Both the position numbers and the translations under genes were made by a program. The notes below the pieces were generated by a model. The model was not told where the DNA came from and did no database searches. It saw nothing but the letters and a program-made list of their open reading frames with translations. Of a DNA stretch of 64,000 nt, positions 31,907 through 40,961 are shown in pieces (position 1 is the first letter of the stretch; the number at the start of each line of letters is the position of its first letter). Source of the DNA: Kitasatospora sp. NBC_01266 (GTDB lineage: Bacteria; Actinomycetota; Actinomycetes; Streptomycetales; Streptomycetaceae); NCBI RefSeq assembly GCF_036242395.1, contig NZ_CP108458.1, positions 7,130,001 through 7,194,000 of the forward strand. The letters are read 5' to 3'.

Positions 31907-32803
31907 GTGACGGGTGTGGGCGTGGGTGTCACAGGGAGGGAAGCGGCCGCGACCGGGCCGGTCGGTGGAGTCGACCTGGTGGTGATCGGTGCGAACGGCG
32001 GACCGGAGCGCAGCTACGGCGGTTCCGCCCAGGCCGCGTACGGGGCGCAGGTGCTGGCCCAGGCGCTGCCGCCGGTCTGCTTCGACACCGGCAACCGGGG
32101 CTGCCGGGTGACCGTGGTGCCGCCGGAGGCCGATGCGAACGCCATGCTGACCGCGCTGCGCGAGGCGGCCCGGCAGGAGAGCCGCTGGCTGGTGGTCTGC
32201 CTGCTCGGGCAGCTGGTCGTCGATCCGCGCGGCCGGCGGCTGGCGTTGGTCACCGGCGGCAGCACCCCGGAGAACGCCTACCGGCGCGGGCTGGCCTGGG
32301 ACTGGGTGGTGAGCTGCATGGTGCACGGCGCACAGGAGGAGGTCCTGCTGCTGGTCGACGCCGTGGCCGCGCCGGAGACCTGGGCCGCGATCGGGGGCCT
32401 GGACGGCGAGCAGGGGGTGGCCGAGCTGCTGGTCCACTCCCGGGTGCCGCTCTGGGGGCGGATCGGGCTCTACCCCGGCGGCAGGCGGGGGCGCTCGGCG
32501 GTGCTGCCGGGTGGTGAGGGGTCGTTCAGCTGGGCGCTCGGACGGGTCCTGGAGCGCGGGGTGCCGGCTGCGCCCCCCGCGCTCGCGCCCGCTGAGCTGC
32601 AGCCCGCCGTGGCGGCCGAGCTGGCCTGGGGTGAGTTGGCGTCAGGCGTGGAAGCACGGCTGCTCGTCCCTCCTTCGGGTGGCCGGTTGTTGCTGCGGAA
32701 TCGGGCCGCCGTGCGCGGTGCGCTGGCCGGATTGTCGGTTTCCGAAGAACTGTTGGCTGTTCTGTGGCGAGAAAGTGCCCCAACGGATCCGCCTTCCGCG
32801 TAA
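31907..32803 (+). CDS. Caspase-like (pseudo-peptidase) candidate preceding the Tad pilus genes
   Basis: A 298-residue protein without signal peptide or membrane helix. Its central segment WLVVCLLGQLVVDPRGRRL, then VLLLVDAVAAPETW and VPLWGRIGLYPG, parallels PLLVHLGGQLVADKRGGGL, LVIADLSADPGAW and IPLWAVIGPD in the protein at 53428-55560. Both follow the strand order of peptidase C14 caspase-like domains (vYyaGHG...DxxG..L, then a DCC-type strand). The catalytic His position reads L-G-Q-L and no Cys follows the Asp strand, so it would be inactive. The fold call is an inference. GTG 31907 follows GAGGGG. It precedes the pilus lipoprotein gene by 133 bp on the same strand. Confidence 0.55.
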   Translation: MTGVGVGVTGREAAATGPVGGVDLVVIGANGGPERSYGGSAQAAYGAQVLAQALPPVCFDTGNRGCRVTVVPPEADANAMLTALREAARQESRWLVVCLLGQLVVDPRGRRLALVTGGSTPENAYRRGLAWDWVVSCMVHGAQEEVLLLVDAVAAPETWAAIGGLDGEQGVAELLVHSRVPLWGRIGLYPGGRRGRSAVLPGGEGSFSWALGRVLERGVPAAPPALAPAELQPAVAAELAWGELASGVEARLLVPPSGGRLLLRNRAAVRGALAGLSVSEELLAVLWRESAPTDPPSA

Positions 32804-32936
32804 GGTCAGGGGCCCGAGGTGTTGCCGTATGCGGTTGGGTTGGCGAAGAATCGTGCCCCACACCGCACTTCGGCAACCGGTAGGTGTTTTCTGCCAACTT
32901 CGGGGCCGGGTCGGATGGTCGCGACTAGGTGGGGCT

Positions 32937-33611
32937 ATGCGCCGTTGCAAGGCTTTCTTACGCCCACGGGCGGTCGGGGTCGGTGCGTCGGTACTGCTCA
33001 CGCTTTTCGCGGCGGGCTGTGCGGGGAGTTCACCGGGGGTGGCGCAGCGGCTTTCAACTGCTGCGCCTGGCGGGGCGGATGGGATCAGCGCGGGATTGCT
33101 GCCGAGCGCGGGGGTGAGCACCGCTCCGGCCGGGGGTTCCGATGGTTCGGCGGGCACCGCTTCGACGGCGGGTCCGGCGCCCACCACGGGGGCGCCGGGG
33201 GCGGTCGGCCGGGTGGTGCTGAGGACCTATCAGGACTGGTGGGCGGCCCAGGTGTCGGCCTACTCGGGAGCTGATCCCAACGGTGCTCAGGTCAGGGCCT
33301 ATTCCAACGGAACCGCGTTGGGGAACGTCCTGCTGAGTCTCCATTCGCTGCGCGAAGCCAAGTTGGTGATGACCGGCAAGCCGGTGCTTTCCCCGGTGGT
33401 GCAGAGCCTCGAGCTGAACGGCTCGTCGCAGAGCGCGGTGATCGAGGACTGCGTGGACGTCTCCGGCTGGCACCAGAGTGATCCGAGTGACGGGTCGCTG
33501 AAGGACCCGCCGCAGCGGCTCACCCGATATCCGGCGCAGGCGGTGCTGCGGCTGGACGGCAGTATCTGGATGGTGTTCGAGTTCAATCGCGAGGCAGGCC
33601 GGACATGCTGA
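32937..33611 (+). CDS. Tad-cluster lipoprotein with an early TTA codon
   Basis: A 224-residue exported protein: basic N-terminus, hydrophobic segment and lipobox-like FAAGC (Cys at about 27), then ~60 residues of Gly/Ser/Thr/Ala-rich linker and a folded ~130-residue domain with two Cys. The linker likely spans the cell wall. I do not recognise the C-terminal domain. Codon 8 is TTA (32958-32960), which in streptomycetes needs bldA tRNA; early TTA codons block translation strongly. The ATG follows a GGTGGGG element. Its end overlaps the next gene start by 7 bp. Confidence 0.72.
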   Translation: MRRCKAFLRPRAVGVGASVLLTLFAAGCAGSSPGVAQRLSTAAPGGADGISAGLLPSAGVSTAPAGGSDGSAGTASTAGPAPTTGAPGAVGRVVLRTYQDWWAAQVSAYSGADPNGAQVRAYSNGTALGNVLLSLHSLREAKLVMTGKPVLSPVVQSLELNGSSQSAVIEDCVDVSGWHQSDPSDGSLKDPPQRLTRYPAQAVLRLDGSIWMVFEFNREAGRTC

Positions 33612-34633
33612 GCACAATGCGTCGATTCCTTGGTCAACTCCTGTTGCTGACCGGCCTGGTGGCGGCGGTGACGATCCCCGCCCAGGCCGCCACTCCCACG
33701 GGGGGGCTCAATCCCTGCGTGGTCCAGGCTATTTGCGTGGTGGTCCAGACACCCGGCAGCTCGGGTTCGCCCGGCGGTACCGGGGGGACCGGCGGCGGCA
33801 CGGGGGGCGGGTCCGGCGGTGAGCCGAACTGCGGCTCGCACCCGTGCTGGGATCCGGACCTGGGGTGGTTCGACACCGACGACGGCTGCTACTACATGCA
33901 GGAGGACCCGCAGCCGCCGGCCAGCGACCCGGACTGGAAGGGGAACTCTCCCAACGACGGTGCGCTCTACCTGCTGACCTGCTACGACCCGAACGACAAC
34001 GCAACCACTTCCATCCGGTTCCTGAAGAAGCCGCCGAACATCGGCGCACCACCGCCGACCCCCGCGACGGCGGGCGAGATGGCCTTCAAGAAGCTCGTGT
34101 TCACGCAGCCGACGGCGCACAGCGCGCCGAAGGGCCAGGCCCTGGTCGGGGTGCCGGTCTGGCTCTGGTACGACGCCCCGGGCGCCCCGTCGGACGAGAT
34201 CGTCGGGCCGCAGACCGTCAACGTCTCGCTGAACGGCGTGTCGGTGGACGCCACCGCGACCCTCACCGACGTGGTCTGGGACCTCGGCTACCGCGACCCG
34301 GCCACCGGTCAGGAGGCGACGGTGGACTGCCAGGGCAAGGGCGCCGGGCAGCCGTACGCGACCGGGCTGGAGCAGAACCCGCCGGCGGACGCGTGCCTCG
34401 CCACCTTCAACACCATCTCCTCCGCCTCGCCGGGCGCACCCACACCGTCGGCCGCCGCCTCGCCCGCCGCCTCCGGGGCTCCGGCGGGCGGGCTCGACGT
34501 GGTCGTCACCGAGTACTGGACCGTCACCACCCAGGACATGATCAACGGTGGTGAGCCCTGGGGACCGCTCCAGGTCCAGGTCTCCAGCGCGCCGATGGCC
34601 CTCCAGGTCAACGGCTTGCAGGTCCTCAACTAG
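33605..34633 (+). CDS. Secreted Tad-cluster protein of unknown function
   Basis: A 342-residue protein with a signal peptide (FLGQLLLLTGLVAAVTIPAQA, cleavage near AQA-AT). A Gly-rich linker (GTGGTGGGTGGGSGG) and an extracytoplasmic region rich in aromatic residues and Cys pairs (NCGSHPCWDPD, DDGCYYM) follow. Homologues sit in the same place in streptomycete Tad clusters and are often mis-labelled ATP/GTP-binding; no nucleotide-binding motif is visible. It may be a surface or minor pilus component. Translation is coupled to the lipoprotein gene. Confidence 0.68.
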   Translation: MLSTMRRFLGQLLLLTGLVAAVTIPAQAATPTGGLNPCVVQAICVVVQTPGSSGSPGGTGGTGGGTGGGSGGEPNCGSHPCWDPDLGWFDTDDGCYYMQEDPQPPASDPDWKGNSPNDGALYLLTCYDPNDNATTSIRFLKKPPNIGAPPPTPATAGEMAFKKLVFTQPTAHSAPKGQALVGVPVWLWYDAPGAPSDEIVGPQTVNVSLNGVSVDATATLTDVVWDLGYRDPATGQEATVDCQGKGAGQPYATGLEQNPPADACLATFNTISSASPGAPTPSAAASPAASGAPAGGLDVVVTEYWTVTTQDMINGGEPWGPLQVQVSSAPMALQVNGLQVLN

Positions 34634-34700
34634 CAGCTCAGCCAGTCCCGTTCACCGTGCCCGCCGGGCCGGCGCAGTTCGTCAGGAAGGCCGAAGTCCG

Positions 34701-35549
34701 ATGGAGAACCGCACCTTCTCGTCGCCGACCCTCGGCGCGCCGGGAGCCGTCGGCCGCGGCCAGGAGCAGGCGGCCGGCACACCCGCCACGGTGCGCGCCG
34801 AGGCCCGCTCGGGGCCCGTCGCGCCCTCGCGCTCGCTGCGGGCCCGGCGCCGCCGGCCCGCCGTGATCGCGATGGCGGCCGCGCTGATCGCGGCCGGCGG
34901 GCTCGGCGGTGCGGTGCTCTACAACAGCACCGGGCAGCGGATCGCGGTGCTGGCGCTGGCCCGGGACGTGCCGTACGGGCAGCCGCTCACCGCCGACGAC
35001 CTGGTGGTGGCCCGGATCGCCAGCGACCCCGCGCTCGCGCCGGTGACCGCCGCCGACCTGGACCTGGCGGTGGGGCAGCGGGCCACCACCGACCTGCACC
35101 GGGGCGCGCTGCTGCTGGCGGCCGACCTGACCCGGGACCTGGTGGTGCAGCCCGGCATGCAGGAGGTCGGCCTGCCGGTGCGCACGTCCCAACTGCCTGC
35201 CGCAGGAGTCCAGGTGGGGCAGCAGATCGAGATCGTGCTGATCGGCGACCAGTCCGGGAGCGGCTCCGGGTCCGGGTCCGCCGGGCCGGTGACGATGGAC
35301 GCGGTGGTCGCCCAGCTCGGCAAGGCCGACGGCGACGGCAGCCAGGTGATCGACGTCGCGGTGCCGCCCGGCCAGGCGGCGACGCTGGCGGTGTGGGCGG
35401 CGGGCGGGCGCTACCAGGTGATCCTGGCGCCGAAGGCCGGGGCGTCGGCCGCGCCCTCGGGCTCCTCGGGCGAGCCGTCGTCCGGCTCGTCGGCGTCGCC
35501 CTCGGGGAGCCCGTCGCCGGGTGCTTCGCGCTCCGCGGGGAGCTCCTGA
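34701..35549 (+). CDS. cpaB: CpaB/RcpC-like SAF-domain pilus assembly protein
   Basis: A 282-residue protein: ~50-residue cytoplasmic arm, one membrane helix (about 55-75, VIAMAAALIAAGGLGGAVLY), then a SAF domain (VLALARDVPYGQPLTADDLVV, LDLAVGQRATTDLHRGALLL). The distal region includes QPGMQEVGLPVRTSQLPAAGVQVGQ-like sequence and a Ser/Gly-rich tail. In Gram-negatives CpaB works with the secretin; here no secretin exists, so it may contact peptidoglycan. The stop shares a base with the next ATG. Confidence 0.8.
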   Translation: MENRTFSSPTLGAPGAVGRGQEQAAGTPATVRAEARSGPVAPSRSLRARRRRPAVIAMAAALIAAGGLGGAVLYNSTGQRIAVLALARDVPYGQPLTADDLVVARIASDPALAPVTAADLDLAVGQRATTDLHRGALLLAADLTRDLVVQPGMQEVGLPVRTSQLPAAGVQVGQQIEIVLIGDQSGSGSGSGSAGPVTMDAVVAQLGKADGDGSQVIDVAVPPGQAATLAVWAAGGRYQVILAPKAGASAAPSGSSGEPSSGSSASPSGSPSPGASRSAGSS

Positions 35550-36934
35550 TGGCCGTGATCGCGGTGACCGGCGGCCTGGGCGCCCCGGGGGCCACCACCT
35601 CGGCGCTGGCCCTGCTGCTCTCCTGGCCGCTGGGGCCCGGACGCAAGGTGCTGCTGGCCGAGTGCGACCCCGACGGCGGCGCCGCGCTGGCCGGCGCCCT
35701 GGAGGGGCGGGTCGAGGCGGTCTACGGGCTGCGCAACCTGGCCGTCGCCGACCGGCGCGGGCTGCTGGAGCAGAGCCTCTGGGACCAGCTGATCGACATC
35801 TCGCCGGACGGGGAGGGCAACCGCCTGCTGCTGCCGGGGCTGACCGACCCCGCCCAGGCGGCCGGCCTGGCCTACACCTGGGAGCCGCTGGTCGAGGCGC
35901 TGCACGCGCTCGACCCGCAGGGGTACGACGTGCTGCTCGACCTCGGCCGCTCGGGCGCGAGCGGGGCCGGCGCGGTGCTGGCCCGGCGGGCGGACGCGGT
36001 GGTCGCCACCGTCCGCAGCACGCTGCGCGGCCTCAGCGCGGCCCGCCCGCGACTGGCCGCGCTGCGCGAGGACCTGGAGACCTCGGGTACCGGCGCCGAC
36101 GCACTGGGGCTGCTGCTGATCGCCGAGGGGCCGTATCCGGCGGCGGACGTCACCCGGCAGCTCGGGCTGCCGGTGCTCGGTGAGCTGCCGTACGCGGTGC
36201 GCACCGCCCGGGTGCTCTCGGACGGCGGGGACAGCACCGACCGGCGGTTCATCAGGTCGGAGCTGATGCGCACCGCGCGCACGGCGGCCGACCGGATCCA
36301 GGAGCTGGTCGAGCAGCGCCGGGCGCGGCTGAGTCGCCCGACACCGCCGCCGCTGGATTCTGACGTGGCGTCAGACCGGTTCGCCGACCCGTTCGGTGAG
36401 CTTGCGGTGGCCGGCGCGGCTGCCTGGGGTGCGCCGGCCGAGCAGCGGCCGGCGAACGCCGGTGCGGCGCCGGCGGGGGCGGACCTCGGGTACGCGTACC
36501 AGCAGCCGTACGCGGCGCCGTCCGGGCAGGTCTTCCTGCCGCCGGAGTACCAGCAGCCGTACCAGCAGCCGTACCAGCCCGGCGCGCCCGCGCCCGTACC
36601 CCCCGCGCCCGCGCCGGCGGTACCCGCGCCCGCCCCGGCCCCGGCGTGGTCGGCTCCGGTGCCGCCGGCGCCTGCGCAGGCCGGGCACTTGCCAGCAGCG
36701 TATGCGCCGACGAGCTACCCCGAGCCGCAGCCCGGCGGGCAGGCGTTCGCCTCGCCGGTGGGGCAGGTGTACGTCCCGTCGGCCGGTCCGGTGCAGGTGG
36801 TGCCGGGGCCGGTGCCGCCCGGCCAGGCCTATCCGCCGCTGGCGGGGATAGCGCCGCACCCGGCGGCCCCCGAGCCGTTCCGGGCGCCGGCCGAGGATGC
36901 CGAGACCCAAGGGGAGGTGCTCCGTGCGCGGTAG
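35549..36934 (+). CDS. TadZ/CpaE-like ParA-family ATPase with Pro-rich tail
   Basis: A 461-residue protein. The N-terminal half is a MinD/ParA-like domain with a deviant P-loop, GGLGAPGATTSALALLL, followed by LLAECDPDGGAALAG. The C-terminal ~190 residues are low-complexity Pro/Ala/Gln (YQQPYQQPYQ repeats). TadZ/CpaE proteins place the pilus machine at a cellular site. It overlaps cpaB by 1 bp and tadA by 11 bp, so the assembly genes are co-translated. Confidence 0.85.
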   Translation: MAVIAVTGGLGAPGATTSALALLLSWPLGPGRKVLLAECDPDGGAALAGALEGRVEAVYGLRNLAVADRRGLLEQSLWDQLIDISPDGEGNRLLLPGLTDPAQAAGLAYTWEPLVEALHALDPQGYDVLLDLGRSGASGAGAVLARRADAVVATVRSTLRGLSAARPRLAALREDLETSGTGADALGLLLIAEGPYPAADVTRQLGLPVLGELPYAVRTARVLSDGGDSTDRRFIRSELMRTARTAADRIQELVEQRRARLSRPTPPPLDSDVASDRFADPFGELAVAGAAAWGAPAEQRPANAGAAPAGADLGYAYQQPYAAPSGQVFLPPEYQQPYQQPYQPGAPAPVPPAPAPAVPAPAPAPAWSAPVPPAPAQAGHLPAAYAPTSYPEPQPGGQAFASPVGQVYVPSAGPVQVVPGPVPPGQAYPPLAGIAPHPAAPEPFRAPAEDAETQGEVLRAR

Positions 36935-38735
36935 CCCGATGCGTGACCGATCCACTGTGCCGGCCGCTGCGGCGGCCGAGTTCCAGCTGCAGTCGGCGCC
37001 GCAGGGCGAGGCGGGCGGTGGTCCGCTCGCACCCGGCGGCGCGGCGCAGCAGGCCCCCGCCCCGAGCTGGGCCCGCCGGCCCGCCGCCCCCGGGCCTGCC
37101 CCGGTGGTGCAGGTGGCGCCGGGCGCGGGGGCGGCCACCGCCACCGCCACCGGCGTACCGCTGCGCCTGGCCCCCGGCCCGGTGGCGCCGGGCGTCGGCG
37201 GCCTGGGGTCGGCCGCGCCCGGGGGTGGGCAGCCCTGGTCGGCCGTGCCGCCCCCGGTCGCCCCGGCGCCGGTCCCGACCCCCGCGCCCACCGCCACCGC
37301 GGCCGGTCTGCCGGCCCTGCCCGTCCCCGAGCAGTGGGGGCCGGGCACCGCGCCCGCCGTGGATCCCCGGGTGGCCCGCGAGCTCAAGCGCCAGGTGGCG
37401 GCCGAACTCCACCAGCAGCTCTCCAAGCTGACGGGTGGTCAGGGTTCCAGTGTCGACCGCGCCACCCGTCGCCAGCGCGGCCGGGCGCTGATCGAGGAGG
37501 CCGTGGCGCGCTGGTCCGACAGCTACGCGCAGACCCACGGCGTGCCCCCCACCCGGGAGCAGGACCGGGCGCTCGCCGAGGCCGTCTTCGACCTGCTCTT
37601 CCGGGCCGGGCGACTGCAGCCCTACCTGGACGACCCGGAGATCGAGAACATCCTGATCAACGGCTGCGACGACGTCTGGGTCTCCCGGGTGCACCAACCG
37701 CTGCGCCAGGTACCGCCGGTGGCCGACAGCGACGCCGAACTGGTCGAGCTGCTCCAGGACCTGGCCCGCCAGCACGGCGGCGGCGAGCGCAGCCTGAACA
37801 CCGCCAACCCCACCCTGGCGCTGCGCCTGGAGGGCGGCATGCGGCTGCAGGCGCTGACCGAGGTGACCCCGCGCCCGTACGTGGCGATCCGCCGGCACCG
37901 GGTCGCCTCGGCCACCCTGGCCGACATGGTGAGCCTCGGCACCGTGGACTCGACCATCGCCGCCTTCCTGGCCTCGGCGATCCGGGCCCGGAAGAACGTC
38001 ATGATCACCGGCACCCAGGGGGTCGGCAAGACCAGCCTGCTGCGCGCGATGGCCGCCGAGATCCCGCCGGACGAGCGGATCGGCACCCTGGAGTCGGAGT
38101 TCGAGCTCTGGCTGCACACCCTGGGCCACCTGCGCCAGGTGGTGCCGATGGAGGCCCGCGAGGGCAACGGCGAGCGGGTCGACGGCAAGCTTGCCGGCGA
38201 GCTGACGATCGGCGAACTCATCCCGGCCGCACTGCGGATGACGCTCTCCCGGATCATCGTCGGCGAGGTGCGCTCCGGCGAGGTGGTCCCGATGCTGCGG
38301 GTGATGACCAACGGCGAGGGCGGGTCGATGTGCACGCTGCACGCCCGCGGCCCGCACATGGTGGTGGACCGGATCGCCGAACTCTGCCTGGAGTACGGCG
38401 CGCACATGACCGACAGCCTCGCCTACCGGCTGACCGCCAACGCGCTCGACCTGATCGTGCACGTCTCGATGGTCGACGAGACGGCGGTCGGCGGCCGGCG
38501 GCACCGCTTCGTGTCGCACGTGCTGGAGGTGACCGGGCTCGGCGAGCACGGCCGGCCCGCGCTGAACACCGTCTTCGGCCCGCGCCCCGACCTGGGCGAG
38601 CCGCGCGCCGTGCCGCACACGCCGCCGAACTGCCTGGACGACCTGCGCCGGGCCGGCTTCGACGCCGGGTTGCTCCAGTCCGCGTACGGGAGTTGGAGCG
38701 CGCCGCTGCCGCTGCGGATCGGAGGCCTGCGGTGA
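36924..38735 (+). CDS. tadA: TadA/CpaF pilus assembly ATPase
   Basis: A 603-residue secretion ATPase that powers Flp pilus assembly. A Pro/Ala-rich N-terminal ~150 residues precede the CpaF core. Visible elements are IENILINGCDDVW, Walker A GTQGVGKT (363-370), the Asp-box-like LESEFELWLH, RIIVGEVRSGEVVPML (Walker B region) and MCTLHARGPHMVVDRI (His box). GTG 36924 has GGAGG six bases upstream and overlaps the tadZ end; ATG 36939 is an alternative. Confidence 0.93.
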   Translation: MRGSPMRDRSTVPAAAAAEFQLQSAPQGEAGGGPLAPGGAAQQAPAPSWARRPAAPGPAPVVQVAPGAGAATATATGVPLRLAPGPVAPGVGGLGSAAPGGGQPWSAVPPPVAPAPVPTPAPTATAAGLPALPVPEQWGPGTAPAVDPRVARELKRQVAAELHQQLSKLTGGQGSSVDRATRRQRGRALIEEAVARWSDSYAQTHGVPPTREQDRALAEAVFDLLFRAGRLQPYLDDPEIENILINGCDDVWVSRVHQPLRQVPPVADSDAELVELLQDLARQHGGGERSLNTANPTLALRLEGGMRLQALTEVTPRPYVAIRRHRVASATLADMVSLGTVDSTIAAFLASAIRARKNVMITGTQGVGKTSLLRAMAAEIPPDERIGTLESEFELWLHTLGHLRQVVPMEAREGNGERVDGKLAGELTIGELIPAALRMTLSRIIVGEVRSGEVVPMLRVMTNGEGGSMCTLHARGPHMVVDRIAELCLEYGAHMTDSLAYRLTANALDLIVHVSMVDETAVGGRRHRFVSHVLEVTGLGEHGRPALNTVFGPRPDLGEPRAVPHTPPNCLDDLRRAGFDAGLLQSAYGSWSAPLPLRIGGLR

Positions 38736-39760
38736 TGCTGCTCTACGCGCTGTGCGGGGTGCTGCTGATCGGCGGCCTGGTCGCGCTGCTGGCCGGGCTG
38801 ACCGGCGCGGGTGGCGGCGCCGAGCGGGCCGCGGCCGGACCGCTGGCCACCCGCGCGCACGTCCTCTGGTACGGCGCGCCGGGAGCGCCCGCGGCCGGCA
38901 TGGTGCGGCTGCGCCGGATCCAGCTCGCGCTCTCCCTCATCGCCGGGCCGCTGACCTGGCTGTTCAGCCGGATCGCGATCACCGTGCTGCTGGTCCCGCT
39001 GGTGATCTTCGGCCTGCCCTGGCTCTTCGCGGTCACCCGGTCCGACACCCGGCACATCGTGCGGCTGGAGGCGCTCGCCGACTGGACCCAGCGGCTGTCC
39101 GACGTCCTGCTGCTGGGCACCGGGCTGAACCAGGCGCTGATCACCAGCCGCCGCACCGCGCCCGCCGCGCTGCGGGACGAGGTGGAGGACCTGGTCGCCC
39201 GGCTGCAGGCCCGGTGGAGTGCCGAGGACGCGCTGCGCGCCTTCGCCGACAGCCTGGCCGACGCCACCGCCGACAAGGTGCTGGCCGCCCTGCTGCTGCG
39301 GGCCGGCGACAGCGGCCCCGGGCTGAGCCGGGCGCTGGCCGACATGGCGGACTCGGTGCGCGACGAGGTCCGCCAGCGGCGGGCGATCGAGGCGGACCGG
39401 GCCAAGCACCGGACCACCGTCCGCTGGCTGGTCTCGATCATCTTCCTGGTGATCCTGGCCGGTTCGTTCAACGGCCGCTACACCGCGCCGTACAGCACCG
39501 TCCAGGGGCAGCTGGTGCTGGCCGGGCTGGCCGGGCTGTTCGTCGCCGTGATCGCCTGGATGCGGTCGCTGGCCGCGCACCGACCGCTGCCGCGCCTGCT
39601 GGAGCCGGACCGCCGCAGCCGGGTCGGCGCGCTGCCCGAGCCCGCCGACCCGACCGAGGAGGCGCCCGCCGCCGACCGCCGGCAGTTGGGCGGCCGGCAC
39701 GCCGCGCCGCCGCAGGCCGCGCCCGGCGCCGAGCCGCCGCTGCTGAAGGAGCCGCGATGA
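38735..39760 (+). CDS. tadB: TadB-like inner membrane platform protein (T2SSF family)
   Basis: A 341-residue protein with an N-terminal helix, a helix pair around residues 65-105, a cytoplasmic GspF/TadB domain (LADWTQRLSDVLLLGTGLNQAL, GDSGPGLSRALADMADSVRDEVRQR) and two C-terminal helices. It forms the platform on which TadA acts. ATG 38735 shares bases with the tadA stop; GTG 38732, seven bases after GGAGG, is an equally plausible start. Confidence 0.88.
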   Translation: MLLYALCGVLLIGGLVALLAGLTGAGGGAERAAAGPLATRAHVLWYGAPGAPAAGMVRLRRIQLALSLIAGPLTWLFSRIAITVLLVPLVIFGLPWLFAVTRSDTRHIVRLEALADWTQRLSDVLLLGTGLNQALITSRRTAPAALRDEVEDLVARLQARWSAEDALRAFADSLADATADKVLAALLLRAGDSGPGLSRALADMADSVRDEVRQRRAIEADRAKHRTTVRWLVSIIFLVILAGSFNGRYTAPYSTVQGQLVLAGLAGLFVAVIAWMRSLAAHRPLPRLLEPDRRSRVGALPEPADPTEEAPAADRRQLGGRHAAPPQAAPGAEPPLLKEPR

Positions 39761-40644
39761 TCTCCCCCTGGGCCGTGCTGGCCGGCTGTGTGGCGGCGGC
39801 CGGGATCGCCCTGCTGATCGCCGAACTGCGCCCGGCCCCACCGGACCTGGGACAGGCGCTGGAGCGGCTGCACCGCGCGCCGGCCGAGCAGCGGGACGGC
39901 ACCGAGGCGGCCGACGGGCCCTGGTACGACCGGCTCGGCAACCGCTCGCTCGCGCTGGCCGGCTCCCGGGTGCCGTTGCAGTCACTGGCGCTGATCGGCC
40001 GCACGCCGGCCCGGTTCATGGCGCACAAGCTGCTCTTCGCGCTGATCGGCCTGCTGCTGCCCGGCTACCTCTCGGCGATGGCGCAGTTCACCGGTCTCGG
40101 GCTGCCGGTGGCGCTGCCCGCGCTGCTCGGGGTGGCGCTCGCGGTCGGCGGCTGGCTGCTGCCCGACGGGATCGTGCAGGGCGAGGCCAAGGAGGCCCGC
40201 ACCGAGTACCTGCACGGCATCGCCGCCTACCTCGAACTCGTCGCGCTGGAACGGGCGGCCGACCACGGTCCGGCCGAGGCGATGCGGCGGGCGGCGGCGG
40301 TCGGGCGGGGCACGGTGTTCCGCCGGCTGCGGGACGCGCTGGAACGGGCCGCCACCGACCGGCTGCCGCCGTGGGACGGCCTGGACGCGCTGGCCGAGGA
40401 ACTCGGCCTGAGCGCACTGCAGGACGTGGCCGACATCATGCGGCTCTCCGGCACCGACGGCGCCGCCGTGTACGACACCCTGCGGGCTCGCGCCAAGGGC
40501 CTGCGCGACGAACTCCTCGCCGCCGAACTGGCCGAGGCAGGTTCCACCAGTGAGCAGATGGTGGCGCCCGGCGCGGCGCTCACCCTGCTGATGACCGTCC
40601 TGATCGTCTATCCCGCGCTGTACCAGATGCTCCATGTGTTCTGA
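39757..40644 (+). CDS. tadC: TadC-like inner membrane platform protein
   Basis: A 295-residue protein homologous in layout to TadB: an N-terminal helix, two central helices (about 92-135), a cytoplasmic domain with LHGIAAYLELVALERAADHGPAEAMRRAA and LQDVADIMRLSGTDGAAVYDTLRARA, and a final helix ending the protein. It pairs with TadB. It overlaps tadB by 4 bp (ATGA). Confidence 0.87.
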   Translation: MISPWAVLAGCVAAAGIALLIAELRPAPPDLGQALERLHRAPAEQRDGTEAADGPWYDRLGNRSLALAGSRVPLQSLALIGRTPARFMAHKLLFALIGLLLPGYLSAMAQFTGLGLPVALPALLGVALAVGGWLLPDGIVQGEAKEARTEYLHGIAAYLELVALERAADHGPAEAMRRAAAVGRGTVFRRLRDALERAATDRLPPWDGLDALAEELGLSALQDVADIMRLSGTDGAAVYDTLRARAKGLRDELLAAELAEAGSTSEQMVAPGAALTLLMTVLIVYPALYQMLHVF

Positions 40645-40691
40645 ATGCCCGTCCGGCCCACCGGACTTCCGTCCCCCGAGGAGATCGAACC

Positions 40692-40961
40692 ATGAAGAAC
40701 CTGCGCTCCCTGGCACAACTGGTCCTGCTGCCACTGCTGTTGCCCCTGCAACTCGGGGGGATGCTGCTGCGGGTGCACGTCGGCCGGGCCCGGTCGGCCC
40801 GGGCCGAGGGCGATCGCGGCGCGCTGAGCATCGAGATGGCGCTGATCGTGATCGTCGTGGTGGCGATCGCCGGCGCGATCCTGGCGGCCGTGACCAGCTT
40901 CAGCAACACGGTGAAGAGCACCGTCCCGAGCACGCTGCCGAAGGACATCACGCCCAACTGA
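40692..40961 (+). CDS. flp: Flp-type prepilin with long hydrophobic leader
   Basis: An 89-residue type IVb pilin precursor. The class III cleavage motif is DRG/ALSIEMALIV: Gly43 at -1 and Glu48 at +5, followed by a ~22-residue hydrophobic helix. The mature pilin would be 46 residues. The 43-residue leader is long and contains its own hydrophobic stretch (LAQLVLLPLLLPLQLGGMLL), unlike short Flp leaders. No prepilin peptidase (TadV) gene is in the window, so processing depends on an enzyme encoded elsewhere. GAGGAG precedes ATG 40692. Confidence 0.85.
   Translation: MKNLRSLAQLVLLPLLLPLQLGGMLLRVHVGRARSARAEGDRGALSIEMALIVIVVVAIAGAILAAVTSFSNTVKSTVPSTLPKDITPN

Noticed and set aside
36252..38618. 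788-codon minus-strand open frame over tadZ and tadA
   Set aside because: Antisense to well-supported pilus genes; no start context and low complexity.
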